Shown here: one piece after another, positions 17,976 to 25,791 of the stretch | Position numbering within the stretch: the first letter of the stretch is position 1 | Layout of the letters: every line of letters starts with the position of its first letter | Source: Bacteroidota bacterium | GTDB taxonomy: Bacteria > Bacteroidota > Bacteroidia > Cytophagales > Cyclobacteriaceae | Assembly (NCBI GenBank): GCA_022571715.1 | Contig: JACZXH010000036.1 | Location: 1-36,939, forward strand | DNA: 36,939 nt | Direction of reading: 5' to 3' | Notes under the pieces: model-generated | Seen by the model: only the letters and a program-made list of their open reading frames with translations | Databases searched by the model: none | What the model was told of the DNA's origin: nothing | Position numbers and translations under genes: made by a program

Positions 17976-19040
17976 TCATTTGTATTTGTCGATTTCTACT
18001 TTTAATACCCCGTACAATTTCTCCACTCCTTCTTCCAACGGCAAAACAACAGGTATCCCTAGCTCATCTTCATATTTCATTTGCCATTTTTTTGTCTGCT
18101 CTGGAGAGATTCCCGCCGTGTTCAAAGCTAGTCCGATTGTAGGTGCTCCAAGAATCCGAATCAATTCTATTTCCTCTTTTGCAGTAGGCAGGTTGTCAGG
18201 ATAATCTTCCATGTCCTTGAACTTGGTTCGTTCCGGATTCAGGATCAGGATCACGGCATCGGCGTTAGCCGAAATAATGAACTCCGATCCGCACGGACCA
18301 CTTGGATTACGCAATCCAGACTGCCCTTCAAGAAAAATAATATCCGGATTTTCATTTCGGTAACACTTTAGAATTGCATTTTCCAGTTCTCCGGATACAA
18401 AATCATTAGGTGTGGAATCAAAAATAAATCCATAATTATTACCCATCATCCATCCTGTCTGACCGGTATAAACCATATGTGCATTATGCCCATGATCCCG
18501 CATCATATTCCGTAGAAACATTGCTGCAGTTCGTTTTCCCAATGCACAATCAGTTCCTAAAACAGGTATTTTAGGTGTCAATATGTCTTTGATCTCTCCG
18601 GTCCAGAAAGCAAGTTCGGAAGCTGGTCTGGGTTTGCGAATATCGATAATTTCGACCCCATGTTTTTTTGCAAGCACAGCAAATTCCTCATCGTTTGCCA
18701 CATAATGATGCAATCCGCTAATAATACCCATTCGGTTTTGCAGCGCTTCTTTAATAATCGGCCTGAATTCACCCGGTATCACACCCCCCTTCGTGGCTAC
18801 ACCTATAATGCAGAAATCCGCAGGCTGTTTTGCTTCTTGCATGTATGCTTTTATCGAGGCATATATCATGATACCCCGGTTACGACCATCTATTATTTCG
18901 CCCGCATCCTGCCCGACAAAATTTTGATCAATCACGCCAGTGATCTTAAATCTCTCAGACCCCCTGATCAACCCGTGAGCTGTTTTGGCATGAATATCAT
19001 CTAATAATCCGGCAGTAAGGATGACTGCATTTTGTTGCAT
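17976..19040 (-). CDS. DUF1611 family P-loop protein, DgcN-like (putative D-glutamate N-acetyltransferase)
   Basis: The 354-residue cytoplasmic protein matches the DUF1611 family throughout. The N-terminal Rossmann-like half (about 1-150) includes ITGVIDQNFVGQDAGE and FCIIGVATKGG. The C-terminal half starts with a P-loop-like GTDCALGKRT at residues 162-171 and continues with VYTGQTGWM and FLEGQSGLRNPSG. Members of this family were shown to be DgcN, which N-acetylates D-glutamate before the enolase-family partner racemises it; assignment here is by family and by the adjacent epimerase. It is the first gene of the pair, transcribed leftward. Earlier annotations call it NAD-dependent epimerase-like, which is poorly supported. 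Confidence 0.85.
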   Translation of the reverse strand: MQQNAVILTAGLLDDIHAKTAHGLIRGSERFKITGVIDQNFVGQDAGEIIDGRNRGIMIYASIKAYMQEAKQPADFCIIGVATKGGVIPGEFRPIIKEALQNRMGIISGLHHYVANDEEFAVLAKKHGVEIIDIRKPRPASELAFWTGEIKDILTPKIPVLGTDCALGKRTAAMFLRNMMRDHGHNAHMVYTGQTGWMMGNNYGFIFDSTPNDFVSGELENAILKCYRNENPDIIFLEGQSGLRNPSGPCGSEFIISANADAVILILNPERTKFKDMEDYPDNLPTAKEEIELIRILGAPTIGLALNTAGISPEQTKKWQMKYEDELGIPVVLPLEEGVEKLYGVLKVEIDKYK

Positions 19041-19279
19041 AAATATAAAACTGATTGAGGTTGCGAATTAACCAAATAATACTTTCAGGTAAAATACTTT
19101 TTGACGGTTTTAACCAAAGCAGCATTTTACTGAAATAACAATCTGTAACGAGTAATTACTATTTTATATTAAGACATCATTGGATTCATAAATTATTACT
19201 TAAAAACCTTGTTAAAGTTCATGAATTTACCCTAAATTGTACAGAAAAAATTTATGTTGAATGTTATAATTTAATTTCC

Positions 19280-20062
19280 TTGAAAAAAATAACCTTACTT
19301 CTTCTCCTGCCTGCATTTCTGTTAAACGCCTTATATGCTCAGGATAAAAACGCAGCTTTGTTTTTCTATACTACTGATTATACACTTAATCAGGACAAAT
19401 CATTTCTGGATTTTCAGACTAACTCTATCAAGGACGATCTGATGTTTACCTATGGTTTCCGGGCATCTTCTTATAAAAATTATTCAAAAATTAATTTCAT
19501 AAACAGCATTTCTAACGAATGCGCTGCTGATACCAGTAATGCAACCAAGCAACTATTTATTTACATTGCCGGTATAAGTGCCAGAGATGATGCAGGAAAC
19601 GGGTACCTGATTCTGTCTGAATCCGATTCACTTGCATACGACCAGATGATCTCATTTAATGATATCGCTAATTTGTTAAGTAACTGCCAGGTTCAGCACC
19701 TGCTTTTATTTATGGATGTACCTTATTCGAGCAGCATAAAAAACGATATCAAAACTAATATTACCGAAAACCTGTTTCCAAATGATTCTATTCCAAGAGC
19801 CGAACTTATATCTTCTAAATTCAAATTAAAAGCCAGCTACTATATTGCCAGTAGTGATAATACTGTCTCAACCATTGGCCGTTCAAGATTTTCACCCCTG
19901 TCAAGTAAATTGTTGGAGGCCTTCCGGAATTATGGTGACGGAGATGATGTAATAACCATGTATGAACTGAATGGATATATGCAGATGCTTAAAGCCATTC
20001 CTGAAATGAGTGTATTTGCGGTTCACAAATCCGGCGGCGATTTCCTCTTTATTGTGAAGTAA
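19280..20062 (+). CDS. Secreted caspase-fold (C14-like) protein with both catalytic residues replaced
   Basis: The only plausible start is the TTG at 19280, since a stop lies in frame at 19259-19261 and a signal peptide (MKKITLLLLLPAFLLNALYAQ) begins there. The 260-residue product follows the caspase/metacaspase order: AALFFYTTDYTLN (first strand), a helix with FLDFQTNSIKDDLMFTYGF, FIYIAGISARDDAGNGYLIL, ISFNDIANLL, and HLLLFMDVPYSSSI. In active members these last segments read FAGHG (catalytic His) and DxCYSG (catalytic Cys). Here they read AGIS (Ile99) and DVPYSS (Pro148), so both residues are gone. It is probably a pseudo-protease with a binding or scaffolding role. It stands alone on the plus strand between the DUF1611/epimerase pair and the M14 peptidase. 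Confidence 0.72.
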   Translation: MKKITLLLLLPAFLLNALYAQDKNAALFFYTTDYTLNQDKSFLDFQTNSIKDDLMFTYGFRASSYKNYSKINFINSISNECAADTSNATKQLFIYIAGISARDDAGNGYLILSESDSLAYDQMISFNDIANLLSNCQVQHLLLFMDVPYSSSIKNDIKTNITENLFPNDSIPRAELISSKFKLKASYYIASSDNTVSTIGRSRFSPLSSKLLEAFRNYGDGDDVITMYELNGYMQMLKAIPEMSVFAVHKSGGDFLFIVK

Positions 20063-20126
20063 TTTTCTTCCGGTTTTTTGATAGGTGATAACTCGGAAAC
20101 GGGAATATAGGCTTATTCAGGATAAA

Positions 20127-21548
20127 TCAATATCTGTATGTCAATCCGTTTTTTACACCAAATCCTGCAGTGGAAGAATTAACCACAAACCCATTTACAA
20201 TGATATGCTTGACTACAAGCTCATCCATTACAATAAAATCTGCAGGTCCTTCTGGTATTATTTTAAAATCCGCTGATTTCACTTTTCTTCGATGGACTAA
20301 ATTAACCGGATAATCACAAAAGGGTCTGGTTAGTATTGCATCATCTACCACTACCGAAGTGTATCCGTTTTTCAAAATAATATCAAAATCTGCACGTTCC
20401 AATTCCTCTTGTGTTTCAAATCGGTATGGATAACTTTTACCCGCTTTTACTTTCATCCCGTTTACATCCAGCTCTTCGTATCCATAATAGAGCGCCATGT
20501 CTCCCATATCCTCAATGAAACTTCTGAAATAAAAGTCATTGGAATCATTGTAATTTTCTTCTTCCCTGTTAATCCCTATATCCACTTTAAATTCTTTTCC
20601 AGCAATTTCGATCACTGCATTTCTTATCAACAAATCAAAAAACCGGTCTTTAATATTGTAGGGAATGGAATCATACGGGTGATTTGTACTTATCCGGTAA
20701 GCGTCATGTGCAATTGCATCAAACGATGCCAACAGTAACGCAAAATTAAGTTTTCGTAAATATTCTTTCTCACCATCACCCGGATATCCCCCTGATTCAA
20801 TCAGAATCGTGCTTGTACCCCACTTCTGAATGTTGTCGCCAAATGCACGAGGATTAAATGTATCATCATATCTGCCTACATGGCCAGGAATAATTTTTTG
20901 AAGCAGGTTGTTCATGTAACTAATTATAGCCATAGCGTTTTCACGCTGAGTATTGATCTCTTTAGCATAGTTATATGCAGGTGCAAGAAATGAAATGGAA
21001 GCGGGAAAAGGTGAATCCCCTGCAGAATAGTATAGACTCTGATCGTGCATATTAAATCCGAAATCAGGATGGAATCTATCTATTACTTTTTTCAAAATCC
21101 TTGCTTCCGGTGTCTGAAGTTTTATAGCATCTCTGTTTATATCGATGCCCTGTACGGTACGCCGTTGAAACAGGTTTGCTCCATCCGGATTAAGAACCGG
21201 TATAAAAATCAAAGTTACTTTTTTGAAAAGATCGTTACGGATTTCATTAAAATCATCATCGGAAATAAGAAAATTCCATACATCGAGCATGGCTCTTGTA
21301 GCTGTTGACTCATCGCCGTGCATCTGTGACCAAAGCAGGATTCTTACATCCCCCTGTCCCCATTGAATTAAAAAAATTTCTCTTTCTTCAAATGAATATC
21401 CAACTTTTTCGACGCAAAACCGTTGATTGTTCGTAATGTTATTTATTACAGAAATAATCTGTTCATATTTAATTCTTTTTGTAGTAATGGCAGAATGATG
21501 ATATCTTTGATATGCATCAAGTAATTTAAAAAAAAATTCTTTTTTCAT
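20127..21548 (-). CDS. M14 family zinc carboxypeptidase
   Basis: This 473-residue protein has no signal peptide. The M14 site is complete: HxxE as HGDE (His77, Glu80), the substrate-binding DINRD (Asn138, Arg139), the third zinc ligand in FNMHDQ (His168) and the catalytic Glu in ILIESGG (Glu251). The context resembles the succinylglutamate desuccinylase / murein-peptide amidase side of M14 rather than digestive carboxypeptidases. Residues about 262-473 lie outside the catalytic domain and are unusual; they end with PADFIVMDE and KHIIVNGFVV, similar to the last strands of amidohydrolases. The start codon lies only 7 nt from the start of the divergent DUF4159 gene. Confidence 0.85.
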   Translation of the reverse strand: MKKEFFFKLLDAYQRYHHSAITTKRIKYEQIISVINNITNNQRFCVEKVGYSFEEREIFLIQWGQGDVRILLWSQMHGDESTATRAMLDVWNFLISDDDFNEIRNDLFKKVTLIFIPVLNPDGANLFQRRTVQGIDINRDAIKLQTPEARILKKVIDRFHPDFGFNMHDQSLYYSAGDSPFPASISFLAPAYNYAKEINTQRENAMAIISYMNNLLQKIIPGHVGRYDDTFNPRAFGDNIQKWGTSTILIESGGYPGDGEKEYLRKLNFALLLASFDAIAHDAYRISTNHPYDSIPYNIKDRFFDLLIRNAVIEIAGKEFKVDIGINREEENYNDSNDFYFRSFIEDMGDMALYYGYEELDVNGMKVKAGKSYPYRFETQEELERADFDIILKNGYTSVVVDDAILTRPFCDYPVNLVHRRKVKSADFKIIPEGPADFIVMDELVVKHIIVNGFVVNSSTAGFGVKNGLTYRY

Positions 21549-21555
21549 TAGGTGT

Positions 21556-22224
21556 ATGGATAACCGGTTGCCAAAAATACTTTTTTCAGTATTAATTACA
21601 TTAATTTCTTTACAGGCATTATCGCAGGAAAGCCTGAAAATTGCAAAACTTAAATATCATGGCGGTGGGGACTGGTATGCCAATAAAACCGCATTGCCTA
21701 ATCTGATCAGGTTTTGCAATCAGGAACTGAACATGAACCTTGCACCTACTGAGGAAATTGTAGACGTTGGGAGCTCCGAACTTTTTCTTTACCCCTACAT
21801 TTATATGACGGGGCATGGCAATGTAATATTTTCGGATCAGGAGGCAGAAAATCTAAGAGATTACCTTATTTCAGGGGGCTTTCTTCACATTGATGATAAT
21901 TATGGTCTGGATCAGTTTGTCAGGCTGGAAATGAAAAAGGTATTTCCTGAACTTGAGTTTATTGAGCTGCCCTTCAATCATCCCATCTATCATCAGAAAT
22001 TCCATTATTATAACGGATTGCCGAAAATTCATGAACATGATGGGAAGCCCCCACAGGGCTTTGGACTCATTTATGAAGGCCGGCTTGTATGTTTTTATAC
22101 CTACGAGTGCGATCTTGGCAACGGTTGGGAAGATCAGGTGATATATAATGATCCTGATGAGAAAAGGCAACAAGCATTAAAAATGGGAGCCAATATCATT
22201 GCTTATAGCTTTACCATTTTTTAG
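21556..22224 (+). CDS. DUF4159 domain-containing secreted protein
   Basis: The 222-residue protein has a signal peptide (hydrophobic run to about residue 22, LQALSQE). The remainder is a DUF4159 domain: IAKLKYHGGGDWYANKTALPNLIRF, YPYIYMTGHGNV, LRDYLISGGFLHIDDNYGLD and LPFNHPIYH are typical. The fold resembles class I glutamine amidotransferase-like (ThuA-like) proteins. Family function is not established, and these proteins appear in Bacteroidota often near other envelope genes. It is divergent from the M14 peptidase with only 7 nt between the start codons, and it is followed 53 nt later by the desaturase gene. Confidence 0.87.
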   Translation: MDNRLPKILFSVLITLISLQALSQESLKIAKLKYHGGGDWYANKTALPNLIRFCNQELNMNLAPTEEIVDVGSSELFLYPYIYMTGHGNVIFSDQEAENLRDYLISGGFLHIDDNYGLDQFVRLEMKKVFPELEFIELPFNHPIYHQKFHYYNGLPKIHEHDGKPPQGFGLIYEGRLVCFYTYECDLGNGWEDQVIYNDPDEKRQQALKMGANIIAYSFTIF

Positions 22225-22239
22225 AAATTATTAATACCG

Positions 22240-22247
22240 TATATTTG
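22240..22247 (+). promoter_or_regulatory. Bacteroidota-type -7 promoter box (TATATTTG) for the desaturase gene
   Basis: TATATTTG matches the TAnnTTTG consensus exactly and ends 30 nt before the TTG start of the desaturase gene. A T-rich run (TTTTTT near 22217-22222) lies about where the -33 element should be but has no clear TTTG. Confidence 0.45.
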
Positions 22248-22277
22248 CATATTCATTAATTACATAACACTACAATT

Positions 22278-23048
22278 TTGATAATCTGGGCAATTTTTAT
22301 TGGACATTGGTACATCTCACTTTTCAGTCAGACCTTTTTTCATCATCGGTATAGCGCACATCAGATGTTTACAATGACCAAATTCTGGGAAAAGTTTTTT
22401 CATCTTTTTGCTTTTATAGCGCAGGGGTCATCGTATCTGAACCCGAAAGCATACGCTGTTATGCACCGGATGCACCATGCATACAGCGATACCGAAAAAG
22501 ACCCGCATTCACCGCACTACGCTAGTAATTTATTTTCGATGATGTGGAAAACGAGGTTGATGTACAATAACCTTGTAAGCGGGAAAATGGAGGTGGAAGA
22601 AAGATTTAAAAAAAATATCCCTGTTTGGCCTGCATTGGACAAATTCGCTGAGTCACATATTTCCAGGATAGGATGGGGCATTTTGTATTTTGTGGTTTAT
22701 GTACTGATCATTTCGGTTTTTCAATTCCCCGGAACTCATCCATGGATGTATGCGCTTTTGCCCATACATTTCTTGATAGGTCCCACGCATGGTGCGATTG
22801 TAAACTACTTCGGTCATAAGCTTGGTTATGCAAACTATGATAATCATGATAAATCCAAAAATACATTCAATTGGGATTTTCTGATGCTTGGAGAGCTTTT
22901 TCAAAACAATCATCACAAGTTTGCAGCCCGTCCAAATTTTGCGACAAAATGGTTCGAAATTGATCCCACATATCCGGTCATGAAATTTCTTCAGTGGACC
23001 CGAATCATTCGTTTCAAAAAGAGAGAAAGTAGAATTCTTAGTTTCTGA
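22278..23048 (+). CDS. Membrane acyl-CoA / fatty acid desaturase
   Basis: The 256-residue integral membrane protein has the three histidine boxes of delta-9-type desaturases: HRYSAH (residues 23-28), HRMHH (63-67) followed by AYSDTEKDPHSPH, and NNHHKF near residues 210-215. These bind the di-iron centre that introduces a double bond into acyl chains, adjusting membrane fluidity. About four hydrophobic segments surround the boxes. The TTG at 22278 is taken as start because a stop lies in frame just upstream (22257-22259) and the sequence after it (IIWAIFIGHWYISLFSQTF) matches the usual beginning of Bacteroidota desaturases. It is transcribed alone and converges on the rhomboid gene. Confidence 0.88.
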   Translation: MIIWAIFIGHWYISLFSQTFFHHRYSAHQMFTMTKFWEKFFHLFAFIAQGSSYLNPKAYAVMHRMHHAYSDTEKDPHSPHYASNLFSMMWKTRLMYNNLVSGKMEVEERFKKNIPVWPALDKFAESHISRIGWGILYFVVYVLIISVFQFPGTHPWMYALLPIHFLIGPTHGAIVNYFGHKLGYANYDNHDKSKNTFNWDFLMLGELFQNNHHKFAARPNFATKWFEIDPTYPVMKFLQWTRIIRFKKRESRILSF

Positions 23049-23215
23049 TTATTACGGTATATTTTAACGTCCGAATCATTTCATAGATTATATAAATAAT
23101 AGTTTATTAGCAATACTCAAGTGGGTTATTAGTCAATATTAATAGATCTATTTCTTTAATATAAATGCTCTAACTTATTGATTGAAAGTATATTAAAATA
23201 ATTATACTAAAAAAT

Positions 23216-23773
23216 TTAGTGTTTCCTGCTTAATATATATGCGTTTACTGCACCTACCACAGCGCCAAGCAAATGAGCTTCCCATGACACCCATGGATTA
23301 GCAGGTATCATTTTTAGGAAAATTCCGCCGTAAATTATTAGTACAGCAACTGAGATAAATATTGATTTCAAATCTTTTATAAACCATCCGTACAGAATAA
23401 GAAAAGCCGCAAGTCCATACACTACTCCGCTTGCTCCAATGTGATTAGCAGGCTTGGCAAATATCCATACCAGGGCGCTAGTAAAGAAGTAACACTGAAC
23501 GAAGACCTTATTTGCGATTTTCGGATAAAAATAATAAAGTGCAGAACCCAGAATAAGTATTGGAACCGTATTAGAAACAATATGGAATACACTTGCATGA
23601 ACAAGAGGCATTCCACCAAGACCTGCAAGACCTTTAAGCGTACGAGGATATACACCTAAAAATCCTAAGTCAATTCTAAACTTCGTTTCTATAAAAAAAA
23701 TCAGCCACATGAAAAAAACCATGCGGCTGGGTATAATTATACTTTCAAAAAAAGAGTCCAACGTGCGTTTCAT
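23216..23773 (-). CDS. Rhomboid family intramembrane serine protease
   Basis: The 185-residue protein has about six membrane segments. The catalytic Ser is in GASGVVYG (Ser115) and the catalytic His in WEAHLLGAVVGA (His167). HIVSN (His64 to Asn68) matches the HxxxN of helix 2 that stabilises the oxyanion. All residues for activity are present. It cleaves transmembrane substrates within the cytoplasmic membrane; no substrate is evident. Its ATG lies 4 nt after the stop of the TerB-like gene on the same strand, so translation is probably coupled. Confidence 0.87.
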   Translation of the reverse strand: MKRTLDSFFESIIIPSRMVFFMWLIFFIETKFRIDLGFLGVYPRTLKGLAGLGGMPLVHASVFHIVSNTVPILILGSALYYFYPKIANKVFVQCYFFTSALVWIFAKPANHIGASGVVYGLAAFLILYGWFIKDLKSIFISVAVLIIYGGIFLKMIPANPWVSWEAHLLGAVVGAVNAYILSRKH

Positions 23774-23777
23774 TCCA

Positions 23778-24242
23778 TCATAAAGAAGGATCTTTTATCA
23801 TTTTAAGATCAATTAATTTTGATTCCTCATAGCCAATGGACATGTACCCCAGAATGCCCCCAGATGATTCTGCGATTCTTTTGGCAAAATCTTTCAGGCT
23901 GGCGTATAAGGTAATTGCAAATCTCCTATTCAGTTTAGGAAGTATAGTACTGATTCCTGACAATTGTTTGGAAATTAAATCCTGACGTTCCTTTATATCA
24001 CTGGGATATTTTGCAATACCAACTTTCAGTTTATCTTCAAAATCCTTTCCAACTTCATTGTAATACTGTAGTAAGTGCTTTCGGGCTTTAATTTTTTTCA
24101 TGCCAGAAATAGAAATTGCTTCACGCATTTCTGATTTATCAATTTCCCCGTCGGCACCCGCAACTAGCATTGCAACTAGAACTGGTGCATTGTATAACAG
24201 GTTTTGTTCTTCTTGTTCTAAGTTTTCAAATTCAGATATCAT
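23778..24242 (-). CDS. TerB-like helical protein
   Basis: This 154-residue protein is mostly helical without signal or membrane segments. It carries LVAMLVAGADGEIDKSEMREAI, matching the N-terminal acidic metal-binding turn (ADGxIDxxE) of TerB-like (DjlA/TerB) domains. The second half also has helical repeats (DIKERQDLISKQL, RFAITLYASLKDFAKRIAES). The function of stand-alone TerB-like proteins is poorly known. It sits directly upstream of the rhomboid protease gene with a 4-nt gap, suggesting one transcript. A further TerB family member or an EF-hand-like protein is the alternative. Confidence 0.6.
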   Translation of the reverse strand: MISEFENLEQEEQNLLYNAPVLVAMLVAGADGEIDKSEMREAISISGMKKIKARKHLLQYYNEVGKDFEDKLKVGIAKYPSDIKERQDLISKQLSGISTILPKLNRRFAITLYASLKDFAKRIAESSGGILGYMSIGYEESKLIDLKMIKDPSL

Positions 24243-24404
24243 TTTTATAAATTAGTTTTGCACAAGACAAAAGTTGAATCAATTTACTAAAAGTAATATA
24301 AAAATGAATTTATAAAATAATTAATGAATATCAATTTTATCAAATATGCTGTTAATTATTTAACCTTTTAGTTATTTTGATGAGATATTCCATAACCTTC
24401 ATAA

Positions 24405-25760
24405 ATGTATCAAAAAGACACCATTAAGATATTCACTATCGAGGACGATCCACGGTATTTGAAATACCTGGATTATGTGCTTGGCCTGAATCCGGATTTT
24501 GAAGTATCCTTTTTCAAAACAGGGAAATCTGCGCTTGATCATTTACATGAAAATCCAGCAATAATTACGCTCGACTACACTTTACCAGATATAAGTGGTG
24601 AAGAGGTACTAAAACAGATCAAGGAATACAATCCTGATATTCCTGTAATAATCATTTCAGGGCAGGAAGAAATAGGTACTGCAGTTAATCTCCTAAAATT
24701 AGGAGCATATGATTACATTATCAAAGATGAAGAAACCAAAGACAGACTACTATATGCCATCACTAATGCGAGGACAAATGTAAGCCTGATCAAGGAGATA
24801 GATCACCTGAGAGAGGAGATTTCTACAAAATATAATTTCGAGAAAAGCATTATAGGTACCAGTCCGCCTATAAAAGCCATGTTCAGGCTTATGGAAAAAG
24901 CCACTCATACCAATATTACTGTATCCATATCAGGTGAGACCGGAACTGGTAAAGACCTGGTTGCGAAAGCAATTCACTACAATTCGAATAGAAAAAAACA
25001 TTCATTTATAGCCGTGAATATTACGGCTATACCCAATAATTTGCTGGAAAGTGAACTTTTTGGACATGAAAAAGGCGCTTTTACAGGAGCTGTGACAAGA
25101 AGAACAGGAAAATTCGAAGAATCAAATAAAGGAACAATTTTCCTCGATGAGATCGGTGAAATGGACCTGCAGATGCAAACAAAACTACTGCGTGTGCTTC
25201 AGGAGAAAGAAGTGACCCGGATTGGCAGTAATGAGGTGATACCGCTTGATATGCGGGTAATTGTAGCAACCCACAAAAATCTTGCTGAAGAAGTGCGGAA
25301 TGGAAATTTTAGAGAAGACCTGTACTACAGGCTACTTGGTTTACCAATACACCTGTCGTCATTGCGTGAAAGAGGAAAAGATATCCTTTTACTTGCGCGT
25401 CATTTTTTAAAACTTTTCGCAAAAGAAAATAAAATTTTAGCCAGAAGTTTTTCGAATGAAGCAAAAGATACACTGCTGAAATATGCGTACCCAGGCAATG
25501 TCAGGGAACTCAAGTCGGTAATTGAACTGGCGGCTGTGATGACGGATGGTGCTGAAATACAAGACTCAGAAATCTTGTTCGGAAGCTTACAAAAGGATAT
25601 GAATCTGATGATGGAAGAGTTGACACTGAAGAATTATACATTTCAGATCATCCAATATTTTATGGAGAAATATCATGACAATGTACTGCTGGTTGCAAAA
25701 AAACTCGATATTGGTAAATCCACGATTTATCGTTATCTTAAAGAAATGGAAGAAATCTGA
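24405..25760 (+). CDS. Sigma-54-dependent NtrC-family response regulator
   Basis: The 451-residue protein has three domains. The receiver domain (about 7-120) has the acidic pair Glu13/Asp14, phospho-acceptor Asp57 in ITLDYTLPD and conserved Lys107. The AAA+ domain (about 148-385) has Walker A GETGTGKD (177-184), the sigma-54 contact loop GAFTGA (224-229) and Walker B FLDEIGE (Asp248, Glu249). The C-terminus (about 405-450) is a Fis-type helix-turn-helix ending KSTIYRYLKEMEEI. It should activate sigma-54 promoters when phosphorylated. The hybrid kinase begins 31 nt downstream on the same strand and is the likely partner. The ATG at 24405 starts the receiver domain directly. Confidence 0.94.
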   Translation: MYQKDTIKIFTIEDDPRYLKYLDYVLGLNPDFEVSFFKTGKSALDHLHENPAIITLDYTLPDISGEEVLKQIKEYNPDIPVIIISGQEEIGTAVNLLKLGAYDYIIKDEETKDRLLYAITNARTNVSLIKEIDHLREEISTKYNFEKSIIGTSPPIKAMFRLMEKATHTNITVSISGETGTGKDLVAKAIHYNSNRKKHSFIAVNITAIPNNLLESELFGHEKGAFTGAVTRRTGKFEESNKGTIFLDEIGEMDLQMQTKLLRVLQEKEVTRIGSNEVIPLDMRVIVATHKNLAEEVRNGNFREDLYYRLLGLPIHLSSLRERGKDILLLARHFLKLFAKENKILARSFSNEAKDTLLKYAYPGNVRELKSVIELAAVMTDGAEIQDSEILFGSLQKDMNLMMEELTLKNYTFQIIQYFMEKYHDNVLLVAKKLDIGKSTIYRYLKEMEEI

Positions 25761-25791
25761 TTGAACGAAACAGTCCCAATATTTTTTAATT

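Noticed and set aside
20070-20110. Possible terminator after the pseudo-caspase gene (TTCCG ... CGGAA)
   Set aside because: The stem is only 5 bp, the loop is long and there is no T tract after it.
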